A program made the translations under genes and the position numbers. The notes under the pieces were generated by a model, which worked only from the letters and a program-made list of their open reading frames with translations, was not told where the DNA came from and made no database searches. Positions 1 through 11,654 of a DNA stretch of 64,000 nt are shown here, one piece after another. Origin of the DNA: Kalmusia sp. IMI 367209 (Eukaryota; Ascomycota; Dothideomycetes; Pleosporales; Didymosphaeriaceae); contig JAPEUQ010000007.1 of NCBI GenBank assembly GCA_027946365.1, positions 1,984,001 to 2,048,000 of the forward strand, in the 5' to 3' direction. How positions within the stretch are numbered: position 1 is the first letter of the stretch; the number at the start of each line of letters is the position of its first letter.

Positions 1-820
1 CGGAGGATCATGGTAGTGAGTAAGGTGCCAAAGGTGGGATGGGGTTGGAGCAGGCCGGTGAGGGATTAGCTCTCCTGCCACGCGTGCACGTCACGAGCTA
101 GTGTCTGCCCACGTGTCTCGGCTAGCTAAGCACGGCGTAAACTGCGATAGGGATAGTGCATGGCTGTAGTGGTGTCGGGCGGGCAGACGTGAGGGGTGAA
201 TGTTAGCGCTGTGATCGATGCAAAAGCGTGCGCTGCCTGTTAGGGTAATTTCATTGCAGAGGGTGGCCGGTCTTGCTGCCTACCCGAATGGCCATTCTCA
301 ACGCATGGGAAAGTCGCCGAAATTAGAATGGTTCGCTTACGCTCGCTCTTCAGTCTGACTGAACGATAGCGGAAGGGTTCACGACACCCGTCGAATAAGA
401 GAGAACGGCTGTGAGGCGCTCTTCATAGCCACATGGTGCCGATGCTTAAAGAAGTAGCGCACTACGTATGGTGTTTTGGAAGAACCGGGGCGGGGGGTCG
501 CACGTGCATCTCTACATGAGCGTGTGAATATCTTGTTTGACTGTTCTGGCTTCTAGAACGATAGCGTGGAAACTAGGAGCGCTTGTCTAAACATGGTCAA
601 AGGGCTTTGTGCTAAAGCCGGGCCGATTCTTCTTTGACCTGGGCCAGCTTAAAAACGCCGGATACCCAACTACCCACAAGCTTGATGGGCAGTGAACTCG
701 TCTTCACATCTTCTGGTCTTATCCACTGATCTTAACTTGATCTCTTTTGAATAGACTACGCCGCTAACACGTCTGTTTGTTCTCAACAACTGTTTTTTTG
801 GTCAGCTCTTGAAGTCTCAC
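1..820. other. Intergenic, nothing recognised
   Basis: No open frame of convincing composition on either strand. The last 150 bases or so are the likely promoter and 5' leader of the downstream phosphotransferase gene (pyrimidine-rich tracts before the ATG at 821). Confidence 0.5.
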
Positions 821-2047
821 ATGGCGTTTGAACTACCCAAGGCCGAGCAGATCCCTTTGCATAGCATACCCACGCCGAGCGACGCGCTCAAAGCATTCTA
901 TGGCGAAACTGGGTATGTTGCGTGCCACATGCTAAAGGAGGACCTAGAAAGTATGGACAAGCCCATGTGGGAACTCTCAAATGAAGCCGTCGACATGAGT
1001 CTTTTCCCATATCGGGTTGAAGGTCCCTGTGAACCACCAATTCCCACCCCCGCAGAAATAGCCGCGGCAAGGCCGAAAAAGAAACTTGGAGATAAAAATG
1101 TTTGGCGCGTAGGGCCATACATGGTAAAGGTGTCGCCTAAAATCACCCCGCTGAAGGTACACTCTCTAGGCTTGCAATTTTGCATTATTTAATTGACACA
1201 ACGTCAGGAGGCAGAAAATCTCCTTTACTTGGCAAGAGAGTCGACTGTCAGAGTTCCTAGGGTATATGCAGCATTCGCAAGCAAAGAAACCGATGTGTTT
1301 CAGGCCAACGCTCAACGGCCAGATTTCAAAGAAGGCGATGAGAATCTCGAATCCTATTATCTGATCATGGAGTATATTGACGGGGTAATGGTTGATAGTT
1401 TGGCTGAGGAGCTGGAAGATAGACCAAGACTTATAGTAGAGATTGGAAAGAAAATTGGGGAGCAGGTGCGACACCTCCGCTCTGTAGAACCTGAGGATCC
1501 TAAACATTTCGGTCGCATCGGAGGTAGAGCATATGTACACATGGCACCATTCGACCATGCTCCAGCCCCAGACTTCAGTTATGGTCCGTTTAAGAGCTAT
1601 GAAGAGTGTGTCAAAAGAATTATCCATTCGGGCAAATTGAATAGCGCCATGGGCCACAACGACTCAGAATTCACACCGCTGGACAAAGCTCTATTTCGTG
1701 ACGCTCCATCAGCCTTTCTTGATTACCCAGGACCAAGTGATCGCCGTCCTGTGTTATCCCACATGGATCTCCAACTCACCAATGTAATGGTAAAGTTGAT
1801 TCGCGACAAGAAGGGGGAAGCTATTAGTGTGGAAGAGGTTGTGATAGTTGATTGGGAAACACTATGTTGGATGCCTTCTTGGTTCGAGGCTGGAGCCATT
1901 TGTTATCTGCGTACTAACGGTCAGCACCTTGAATTTCATCGTCTCATTGGTGGATCGATATTGGAACAAATGGGTGAAACAAGCATGGTGCCGGTTGCAT
2001 TCTTTGCCCAGTGTGTGAAGCGCACACTCCACCTACACTACGGGTAG
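821..2047 (+). CDS. APH-fold phosphotransferase family protein
   Basis: Two exons, 821-1156 and 1208-2047, joined across a 51-bp intron (GTACAC donor, GTCAG acceptor, phase 0), give a protein of about 391 residues. The start is the ATG at 821, the first in frame. The catalytic-loop motif HMDLQLTN (around residues 296-303) matches the HxDxxxxN Brenner motif of the aminoglycoside phosphotransferase/choline kinase fold. VDWE at about 326-329 occupies the place of the metal-binding Asp of the DFG-like motif. Such proteins are greatly expanded in filamentous fungi and most substrates are unknown, so an antibiotic-resistance role should not be assumed. No signal peptide or membrane segment is seen; a cytosolic small-molecule or protein kinase-like role is the likely class. 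The C-terminus ends soon after the phosphate-binding lobe, which is usual for the fungal members. Confidence 0.85.
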
Positions 2048-2499
2048 TTCATATCTCCAAGGATCCTAATAGACTTTGTTCTATATGATTCTTTTGCTGG
2101 GTTGTACGTATATGTCTATGTGCCTGCTTGTTCGCCCTAGCTACTGTCCCTGGGGCTTTAAAGCAGTGTAATATCAGTCTTCTACCAAGAGTGGAAAATT
2201 CGCAGAAAATCGGAGCATCAAAAATTCTATCCATTCCTCTAAGTAGCGGCTATGACTTGATACATTCAATCCACATTCAGGTAAAGCCCCCAAATTGAAC
2301 CATCCAAACAGACGCGAAGCTCCAGTCCTTGCAATAACCTCTTGATGACAACGGCCCCATATCCAGTAACAATTAGGATGTCAGTAACCGACCAGAGAAA
2401 CTCGTGATAACTCTTCAGATAAGATCGCTAACAAACCACAACCACATAGCACAACAGCCAGCGCTCGCTATCGGAGCAGTTGCTCCTTCATCCGTCCCG
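2048..2499. other. Intergenic, nothing recognised
   Basis: Three-prime flank of the phosphotransferase gene. Only short ORFs without familiar composition. Confidence 0.5.
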
Positions 2500-2811
2500 C
2501 TAAGGCCGGACGACATCAGGATAGTTGATCGGGTCTCCTTTCAGGATTGTGATCACGCGTGAGATCCAGAGCCTTCCTCTCTCCTGATATTCTTGATTGC
2601 ACAGATCCAGCACCTCTCCTGCAAATTGTGTGCGCCACACTTCCCCGGCATCCTCCTGAATGTTGAGATTGTGTGTGCAATCGAACATGATATGGATACG
2701 CTCGTTGATCCTGTAGATCATGTCAAAGCGGTCGGGACTGCTTCCGGGAAGACGCAGGAATAAGCTCATCTCGCGGGTTACCCGGTACTGGGCAACGACT
2801 AGGGCCGGCAT
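2500..2811 (-). CDS. Small hypothetical protein (103 aa)
   Basis: One uninterrupted minus-strand frame from an ATG at 2811 to a stop at 2500. The translation has a balanced, soluble composition with alternating hydrophobic and charged residues (segments such as MIYRINERIHIMFD and WISRVITILKGDP), unlike the low-quality frames around it. No signal peptide, membrane segment or known motif is visible. It lies alone in a gene-poor stretch, so it could also be the surviving exon of a larger gene. I do not recognise the family. Confidence 0.35.
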   Translation of the reverse strand: MPALVVAQYRVTREMSLFLRLPGSSPDRFDMIYRINERIHIMFDCTHNLNIQEDAGEVWRTQFAGEVLDLCNQEYQERGRLWISRVITILKGDPINYPDVVRP

Positions 2812-4560
2812 CGCTCTTCAGATGAGGGTGACTGCGGGGTCGTGTAATCGTGAGATTTTGATTGAGGTTGAGGTTGTGTGGTTGAGAGCGTTGGATTGGG
2901 GATGTTCGATTACGAGAGGTTGGAAGGAAAGGGTCCAGTAAGTCGGTATGGGTGGGTGACTTTGGGACGTGCGGTCGAGAGTATGTTTAGGGGACTACTC
3001 GGTCGTATGAGGCTTGGAAATGTTCGATCGTAGGAGCTTTACGAGATTTGGGGCTGCTTGATCGTAGAAAGTCTGGAAGGAAAATGCCGTGATATTGGGT
3101 ATGATTGGGAGACTTGTACGGAGGCAGTTGTTGCTTGGATAAAGAATCGCATACAGGTTTCTGCAAGAATACTGTTTCTTGAAGATCCAGCGAGGTATTT
3201 AACCTCAATTATGCGGTTGTCTTGTTTCAATCTTGTTCAGAAAGAGGCAACTCAATGTTTGCAACAGAACAAACATGTTTCACCACGAAAAGTCGCACGA
3301 TCTGAATCAGGGACTACTAACGCAAGAACAAGAGTAATTTATTAAGCATCGTTCTCCACTCTTGGTCAAAATCTTGTTACTTTTGGGAGTGTCTCGGTTG
3401 TCTGCTTGGAGTGCAAAAGCTCGATCCCAGTAACGCACAATGGAAATCCAATGCATCCTGCGTCCAAAACAAACAGGGCTGACGCCTTCTCGGTTGCTTG
3501 GTAGCATTAATCGCAAGAACAGACTCTAGATAACCCGTGCACCAGAACTTCATGGTGCGTGCTTCCCTTAGCTCGACACAGGCCCTGTCCTTAGAGACGT
3601 TGAGAAGCTAGCTTTAGAGAACCATGGCCATGTAGCTGAACTTATCGACGACCTTCCACACGTGAGCTGAATCAAGTGTGACTTGCCTTATCGGACGAAA
3701 TTCCAGCTATCTGCACGACGAGCCTCGTCGACTAGGTACCTCAGACACCATGTCTTAGCCATCAAAGCCACAGCCAACCTTGTCTCATAGCTCCTCAAAT
3801 TCAGCACTACAAAGAATATCGGTCTAGTATAGCTCGTGATAGGCTCCTTCGGCAATCTTATCAGTAGTGTGGTTGATAGTACGGGTTCAATCCAGGCTTT
3901 CGCGGTGTTTGACTTCGTAGCTCGGAATCGAGTAAAGAAGAGCTTCCATGAACGTATTTAGGGATTTGTCCTCGCCCTGTGGATCTGCGCTGACTTGCAC
4001 GCAAAAGGTATCGTCAGCGATGACGGTGCCTTTATTCCGTTCAAAATGTAGCCTATAGAAGCAGACTTACTAGCATGTTCGTTCTTGTCAGCTATAATGA
4101 TTTTGCCGTCCTAACCCTTGAGGTCGCCAATAGATGCATTCAACGCGTCCATGCAAGATTGAGCTAATAATTTCGATGTGTATAACTGGTTTCTTTTATG
4201 TAGTGGTTGTGCAAATGGGGCGATGCAACAATTCCGGGTTGTGGTCGAATCAGATATAGACTGATCGTGTGGAGATCCTAGGAGGATAGACGGGCATGAT
4301 AACAACGCGTGCTTATCTTGTCAAACTGAAAGCAAGTAAAGTCTTCATTTCCCTAGCGTGCTGTCTTGAGTATCACCACTCGTGCATTTCAAGGGAATGA
4401 CCTAGCCAGCTACTTACCACAAAATGTTGTTCTCTTACGATCTATACACAATGTGAGCTGGGCATACTTATGCTTTCACTACATCGAGAGGACATGTTGA
4501 TAATAGCAAAGTGTCTTTATATACAAATTATAATGGACATTACAAGTACACAAGTTACTC
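2812..4560. other. Gene-poor region, nothing recognised
   Basis: Only short overlapping frames on both strands, none with recognisable motifs. The stretch may be decayed sequence, given the RING relic that follows. Confidence 0.45.
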
Positions 4561-5195
4561 TGTGTTCTTCTATCTCAATTACATGAGATAGACTCATTAA
4601 CATCTACTGCCTCTACATATCCAACGACACGGCTTGGCAGTACGTCTAATGCTAATAACAGCGACCGAATCCCTTCGACCGCTCTGGAGTTCCTCTCCAA
4701 TCACCTCTAGCATTACTATCAACCCGGGGGCAACGATTGTTGTGCGATCTGCCAGGAAGACTACCCCCTCCCCACATTGGTACCCGATGAGTAGTACGTC
4801 GGCTCTTCTACCCATGCTGTCCTTGTCAAGGACATCCCTGGTTGCGACGGGCACCACTTCCATCTAAAATGCGTCCTTGAGCTACTGAATTCTGACTTCG
4901 ACACGAAGCATAAGTGCCCCTTCTGCCGCGCGTGCTGGTACGGCGCACCCCAACCGACCCTGTTCGCCCCCCAAATCTGAGGCGACCGTGAAGTCGCAGA
5001 GCCGGACGGTTTCAAAGAGCTTTCGTACTGATTAGGATCTTTTCCGCCACAGTTTGGATATCCTACGATCGGAGAGCCATAGGTACGAGCACCACTTAAA
5101 TGATTTGATCGACATCATGGGAAGAGTGACTGGCCGAGCGCCATGGACGTCTAGATCTACTGGTTCGGCTGCCTCGGGATGATAATCCAGCAGAG
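4561..5195 (+). pseudogene. Relic of a RING-H2 finger protein
   Basis: Frame 1 from 4561 to 4980 reads as a coherent protein apart from TAG codons at 4708-4710 and 4792-4794. It contains a near-complete RING-H2 signature: CAIC (4741-4752), then CDGHHFHLKC and CPFCR after a spacer. This matches the C-x2-C ... C-x2-H-x2-H-x2-C ... C-x2-C zinc ligand pattern of E3 ubiquitin ligases. Both TAGs could derive from CAG (Gln) by C-to-T change in a CpA context, as RIP does. The first could instead be a splice acceptor (CTCTAG). A possible C-terminal continuation is visible after a frame change near 5048 (HSLDILRSESHRYEHH). I read this as an inactivated member of a fungal RING protein family. An alternative is a live gene with unrecognised introns. 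Confidence 0.6.
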
Positions 5196-6197
5196 TAGGC
5201 GCGTGAACCTGAAAACCTAGAGCTAGCTAATGAACACACTGATGACGAGGCAGAGCTAATGCTTGCACTCTTAGGGAAGCTTGGTGGGCATATTGCGTGA
5301 TAGGATCCACCAGGTTAGACTCTTCCACTGTTCGAATGTGAATGCGTCGTGTTCCTGCTTCCTCAATCACAGAACTTCTCTTTTCTCTGATAGAGTGTCG
5401 CTGGTATGGGATCGCTCCTTTGGATTAAGTAGCTTATCAGATTGTGAGAGCATGCTGTGATTACCTTAGTTAGTGCCCTCTATCATTTGGCGCTTGTAAG
5501 TTTGATGTTCGAATATCCTCATGTCTTGTGCGAAAATGCGGTGACCGAGTGATACTAGATTCGATGATCATGTGGAGTGCTGATTCTGCGTCCAGGGAGA
5601 AATCCGAGGCAAGAGTGTTGGCCACTCATGACATGCGTCCTGAAAGCCTCGTTGACATTATTGTGATGATGATCATGTATGTGATGCTGTCGTGCGATGG
5701 GCTAGTGCGACTATGAGGCTCTTCCGCCACGTGAAAGTGGCCCGTGCGCTGATTCGGAATTAAGAGCTAGTGGGCCGGCTATGATGACTATCACTGCGGA
5801 CGCCTGCCGGGCATTTGCTGGAGCTTGCTAGAAGCCCACCGAAATTTGGGACAATTCGAGGCATTTGTGCTCCCGCCACGCAAGCTGCTTGCTGTTGCCC
5901 TGCGCAGTCCAGCTGGTGAAGCATCGCCCTCACCGCTCATGGTGCGCTGACTTGCTCCACCTCTGCCGCAGTTGCCCTCGCATTCGCCCCAGCTTCCCTA
6001 CACAACACCGACACTCACACGATTCGCCCGTGTACAGATGGCTGTTGGTTGGCTTGCAGGGCAACCCAGCTTTCCATAGAGTGTTTTGAGCAAAAGCCGG
6101 ACGCGCCGCTCTTTATCGATCCGGAACTCCCACTGCCGTAGCCTCCCACTTCGTATATACCACGCCGTAACGCAGACGGGCTACTACGCGCCCCACC
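5196..6197. other. Intergenic; upstream region of the HECT ligase gene
   Basis: No supported gene. The last few hundred bases, which become CT/GC-rich, are the probable promoter and leader of the HECT ligase. Confidence 0.5.
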
Positions 6198-9100
6198 ATG
6201 TTCACAAGCTTCACGGGCAACACCCGCCGGCCTCGTCAGGTCAACCTCGGCGGACGCAAGACACACGCATTTGGCAGCACCGGCTCCGGAAGCGGATCGC
6301 AAGCCGCCGTTGACCGCGCCCAGCAAGATCGAGCGCTGAGACAGCGAGAGCGAGAGACACAGAAGGCAGCAAGCACGATACAAAGGGTATGGCGGGGTCA
6401 TCGAAGTAGAGGAGAGGTCGGTGATTTGTTGCGGCAGGAGTGGGATGCTACCGAGGGGCTGTCTGCTGGCTCGCCTGCTACAACGCCGTACAGCTCAGAA
6501 GAGGAGGCTCTCTCGCAGTTGCACCGGCTCTTGCGATTTGTGACTACACGTAAGGAGGACGATCTCGATCGCATACGGCATTTCCATCAGCGGCAAGTCG
6601 GGACGGTATCGACGCTGGGCTTCGCCATAACTGGCACCTGGTCGTCAGCATATCTCAGATTGGAGCGGATAGTCTTGAGAATACTAGAACGTCAAACAAA
6701 GAGCTCGCCATCGCGGTCCCAATATGGAGCTTTTCTTACTATACTTCGATTTCTAGCCGACCAGATACCCGCCGAGACGTCCAAGAATGCCCCGCAGTAC
6801 TACAGCGCACTCGCGGATATTGTTTCAACATCATTTCCAGACCATAAGGTGATCGATGAATCGCAAGTCACAGAGATACTCGAGGTCCTCTTTGCGACCA
6901 TCATCGCACCTTTGACCAAGGTGACCGGATATACGTTGAATGCATACGAAGCATTCGGTCATATATTCTTGAGCCTCCCCATACTCGGCACCGACGCAAA
7001 AGCATCAATGGCCACCAAATTCCGAGATTCGCTCGCGAACGCCGTGAACTACAAATTAATGGCTAGTGCTTTGGCTACATCTCTCAAAGAAGACGGACTG
7101 CAGTCGCGAAATGAACTGATAAGTATTGAGGGTCGCCTACGATTTTTGGGACTGTTCATATACTTCCACCGCTACGCACACAACTTTCATTCATCGGAGG
7201 CGTACGCCGTTCATAAAGATTTTGTCACAGTTGTTTCCCTTTTGCTGAACTCTTTACCTACCAACATCATTGAATCCTCGGCAGCAGAGGGTGAGAGGCC
7301 AGGAATGGAAGAGCAACCAGTGAATGGCTTCCTGAAGGAACAAATACTGTCACTAGTGAACCAGGAAGGTATCGGCAATCTGCTAGCTGGATCGTCTCAA
7401 TCACCCGATGCAACTGAGGACGAGAAAGTTGAGGAAGCGCGGCAACTTGCGAATTATGCCCTTGCTCTTCTTCGCTTCTTTCCACGCAGGGGTGACGAGA
7501 TTCGCATGTGGCTGTACATCGGCCCATCAAATGCGCAACCTAGGAAGGGATCAAGGAATCTCCCCGCCATCAAATATTTCTGGCAAGCATCAAAGCGCTC
7601 ATCCGTATTTGGGACCATTACACGCGACTCGCGAGCTGCTATCGACCTTCTTCGCCCAAAGACAACTCAGATCAATGGGGCCACGACTGCACATGCACGG
7701 GCTTCAAGCTTGACACAACATTCCTTTTGGCAAGCTCCGAGACAAGAGATTGATCGCGCTGCTATAACAGCTGATGAGTGGAGGGTCATACTGGTCTTCC
7801 TTGAGCTGTACACGTTCGTACTTAAGGTGACCGATGACGAGGAATTCTTCTCCGGTGGGCAGGACGTTTATTCCGGTCAAGTGCGGGATAATTCTTTGCC
7901 ATTGAGTGAGGTCCAGGACTTGACTACTTTTCTTAAAAATCTCGGGTTCACTCTCTATTTTAATGCTTCTGATATCAACGAGCCTGAGGAACGGGAGGCT
8001 ACCAGTAGTAGCATAAGTTTTTTCAATCCCCAAGCCATCGAAGCGCAACAACAGAAACAAGCCATCGAGCCTTCAGTAGGAGGCGTGGCAGGATTAAGTC
8101 TTGACTATGTCAAGGGTTTGGTGACTGGGCTGCTTCGCATGGTTTATGAACGTGACTCGCGCCGAAAGTTTTTGCCTGAAGATCATTGGTTGATGACCTC
8201 CAGGTTTGACATGACAGGATTCATACCCGCAGTGGTCGAGGAAGAAGAGAGTCGGCATAGGATACAAGAAGAAGACGCTGAAGATATGGACGATGAAGAG
8301 GACGACTTTGACGACACACCACAGCTTATCGGCACTGGCAGAACACAACAGCAGAGAAGACTTGAGAGGCTACAGCGTCAGCAGCGGAAAGCGTCGCGCA
8401 GAAGGTATTTGCAAGCTGTCGCACCACGCCTAGAGATCCTGCAGAACATGCCTTTCTTCATTCCATTCACAACTCGGGTGCAAATTTTCCGTGAATTTGT
8501 TAATCTCGACATGGTAAGCTACTCGGTCTTCTCTGTCGCCATGGTAGCACAGAGCTAACTCGCAACAGACCAAACGAAGAGGCAGTGCAGACCCTGAGTC
8601 CTGGCGCTGGCGCGTCATGCAGCGACCCGACGCACCACAACAGTTTGACAAGCATGCTGCACGTATCCGCCGTGGGGCGGAGTTTGAGGACGCTTTCCAA
8701 CAGTTTTATCCCCTTGGCCAGGGATTGAAAGAGCCGATCCAGATCACCTTCGTGGATCAATTTGATCAAGCTGAGGCTGGTATCGATGGTGGTGGCGTGA
8801 CAAAGGAGTTCCTTACCAGCGTCACAAATACAGCATTCACCCCGACCACGGAAGGAGTTGACATGTTCATCGAAAATGATCAGCATTTGCTGTATCCAAA
8901 TCCTACAGCTGTAGAAGAACTCAAGGAAAATTTCAAGCGGGCAGGTCTACGCGAGGGCTCCGCAGAATTCCGGCTGGAAGTGTCGGAGGCTCTCCAGCGT
9001 TATGAATTCTTAGGGCGCATTATTGGCAAGTGCCTGTACGAGGGTGAGCATTACTATATGCTAATGCAATTATGACATTCACTGATTACGCACAGGGATT

Positions 9101-9972
9101 TTGGTCGACGTAAATTTCGCACCCTTCTTCTTGCGCAAATGGGCGTTGACAGGCGGCACCGGCTCTGCACCAAATGAAACAGGTTATCGTCCGACACTGA
9201 ACGATCTCCGCGATCTGGACGAAGAGCTCTACCAAGGCTTGCACAAGCTCAAAACCTATGATGGTAAGCTACATAATCTTTAGGCCCCCATGAAAAACAT
9301 GCTCAAAATGACATAGGCGATGTAGAAGACTTTGCTCTCAACTTCACCATCACCGACACCATTACCATTGACCACGCGCACAAGAAAACTAAAACTATAA
9401 CGAAAGACCTCCGTCCCGATGGTGCCAACATTCCTGTCACTAACCAAAACCGCCTTGTCTATATCTCCTACGTCGCCCGCCACCGCCTCCAAAACCAGCC
9501 CTACCTCCAAACCGCCGCCTTCCTCCGCGGCCTCAGTGCCATGATCCAACCCTCCTGGCTCTCCATGTTCAACCACTCCGAACTCCAAACCCTCGTCGGT
9601 GGCACCTCGTCCCAGATCGACATCGACGACCTGCGTCGCAACACCATCTACGGCGGCACCTACCAGATCGGGGACGATGGGCTGGAGCACCCCACCGTAC
9701 AGCTGTTCTGGAAAACGATGCAAAATCTCGGCGACGGCGAGCGCCGCGCGGTGCTCAAGTTCGTAACCAGTACGCCGCGCGCCCCGCTACTTGGTTTCAG
9801 GACGCTGAACCCGAGGTTCAGTATCAGGGATGCGGGGAGCGACCAGGAGAGGCTGCCCAGCACGAGTACGTGTGTGAATTTGTTGAAGTTGCCCATGTAT
9901 AGGGATGAGGGGGTGTTGAAGGAGAAGCTGCTCTATAGTGTGTTTTCGGGAGCGGGGTTCGATCTAAGCTAG
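6198..9972 (+). CDS. HUL5: HECT-type E3 ubiquitin ligase, Hul5/UBE3C family
   Basis: Four exons (6198-8513, 8569-9043, 9096-9263, 9317-9972) with introns of 52-55 bp give about 1204 residues. The start is the ATG at 6198. An N-terminal IQ motif (IQRVWRGHRSR, about residues 60-70) followed by a long helical region and a C-terminal HECT domain is the Hul5/UBE3C architecture. The catalytic cysteine is in STSTCVNLLKLP, Cys about 1172, 32 residues before the C-terminus, as expected for thioester-forming HECT enzymes. An acidic patch precedes the HECT region around residues 690-710. In yeast, Hul5 associates with the proteasome, elongates ubiquitin chains and acts on misfolded proteins in nucleus and cytosol. 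The fungal protein is longer than the 910-residue yeast enzyme, which is normal for Pezizomycotina. All splice junctions restore conserved sequence (for example GKCLYEG|ILVDVNFAP). Confidence 0.93.
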
Positions 9973-10308
9973 GCGGGTGTGCGTTGGGAGGGGTGTGAAG
10001 GGGTGCTTGGGAGGAGAGCATGTTGTTTATGCATGGCATGCTTTGTGTGTAGAATTGAATAGATCGGCATCTTGAAATCAAGCATCGTGTCGTGTTATAA
10101 GCTGTGCAAGGATAAGGCTAGATTCCATGTGCTTGACTGCGGGACTTCATGAACGAGTATGAGCGAGATAAGGGAGATAGGTGATGCGGAAGTCGCACTA
10201 CAGGTAATATATCGTACATTAATAAACCATGTACAAGTCCGGGTATACAGCGCGAAAAGACAAAAGAATGAAATCGCAAACCCGCCGAAGCAAGGTTACA
10301 TAAAGTCA
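9973..10308. other. Convergent 3' flanks
   Basis: Short spacer between the HECT ligase and the minus-strand zinc-finger gene. AT-rich 3' sequence, no ORF of note. Confidence 0.5.
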
Positions 10309-11654
10309 TCAGCTTAACGCTCCCCCGGCGGTCTCCTGCTTCCCCGCTTTGCGGCCCTTCAGGTGCCTGAATATGTGGCCCCTCGATGAGCGTCGCGGCA
10401 CGGTGCCTGCCCCTGCCCCGCCGTCTACGGCTCCCGCCTGGGGATAGTAGATCTGGAACGGTTTCGGGCTCCCGCTATCCATCTGGAAAGGATCGAGGTC
10501 CAGGCCAGGCGGGATCTGCGGATCTGGCTCGTCGATTAGATTGAATGACTCGGAGTCGATGTCCATGTAGCTCACGCGGCGGTGGCTGATGGTCGGGGAG
10601 GGAATGTCGAAGGCGACAAGTTCGCCTGGATGGGGCTCTCTAAACGCGTCTCTAAACGCGATCTTGGATTCGGACGGGTGGGACGTCAGTGGAGAGCGAG
10701 GACCACCGGGGAGGGGTTGTGTGCGGCGGCCGCTGAGGATGTGGGTTAGTTCGGCGCCTGTCAGGGCGTTGAAGTGCGGAACTGAATCCTGGCTCGGCGT
10801 GCGGAAGTCGGGATCTAGGTCTACGGCGTCGTTGAACGGGCGACCTGAGCGGAGACTGAGTGCTGTGTGAAGGATCATGTCGACGCCCGGGCGCATGTCA
10901 CTGCATTCTAATTTCTGCTTTAGGACGCGCGTGTTTGAGGGGTTCCAGGTGATTTGGTAGCGGGGCTCTTTGGACTCGAGGTCCGAGAAGAGGGGATTTC
11001 CAGGCAATTCGCGTGGCGTCCTGACGGAGGAGATTGTGGATCGTGTTGGAGTATTTCCAGTCTGCGCGCCGACGACCGTCTTTCTTCATGTGTAGCGCAA
11101 CGTGATCGCAGCGCTCTCTCCAGCCAACAAGAAGCGCTTTGCAGCCGTCAAAGCCGCAGCCATACACCAATCTTGGAAGCAATCGCACTTTTATATCTGT
11201 GGGTGGAGGCACGTCTGGGTGATGCCGTTCGCAGTGCTCCTTGAAATCCAGCTCGCGATCGAATACCTGGAAGCAATTCCTTATCGGACACGGCCAATCC
11301 TCGCCCGTCTCGTGATGTCGTGTCTCATGTTTCTTCCAGTCGGCTTTCGCAGCGAAGGACTTGAGGTCCGGGCAGAAGGTGCAGAACCAGGTACCAGTGT
11401 TTGTACTACGCTTTGCGCCCGAGGAGGTGATAGATCTCGAATCATAATCGAGAGGCAGAGGAGATGCTAGAGAGACCGAGTCCGCCGGACTGAAAGCTTC
11501 CGAAATTGGCGAAGAGGTAGATGTCGGCGCAAGCGCAAGCGCAGGCGCAGGCTTCGTGGGATTGAGACCAGAGCGGTAGAGGGGGAGTCTCGCGGGGGCG
11601 TCGCGAACGAGACGAAGCTGATGATAGGAGAGAGGGCGCGTAGTCGGTGCTCAT
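10309..11654 (-). pseudogene. C2H2 zinc-finger protein gene with two frame breaks
   Basis: On the minus strand an ATG at 11654 opens a Ser/Arg/Pro-rich N-terminus. From about 11560 the coherent protein continues in the next frame, through three C2H2 fingers: CTFC with HETRH, CPIRNC with HCERH, and CGFDGC with HVALH. A conserved fungal block follows (DWKYSNTIHNLLRQ). Near 11010-11030 the frame shifts again into a 230-residue C-terminal region ending at 10309. Each shift needs one nucleotide to be skipped and neither fits an intron. The GCG/CTT repeat near 11525-11550 is a plausible slippage site. The layout resembles a fungal C2H2 transcription factor with an ordered finger array and a disordered, Pro/Ser-rich tail ending in basic residues. 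It is either a recent pseudogene or a good gene with two sequence errors; the fingers themselves are intact. Confidence 0.65.

Noticed and set aside
3880..3900. TpsiC-loop-like GGTTCAATCC
   Set aside because: No acceptor stem, anticodon arm or RNA polymerase III A box at the right distance; not a tRNA.
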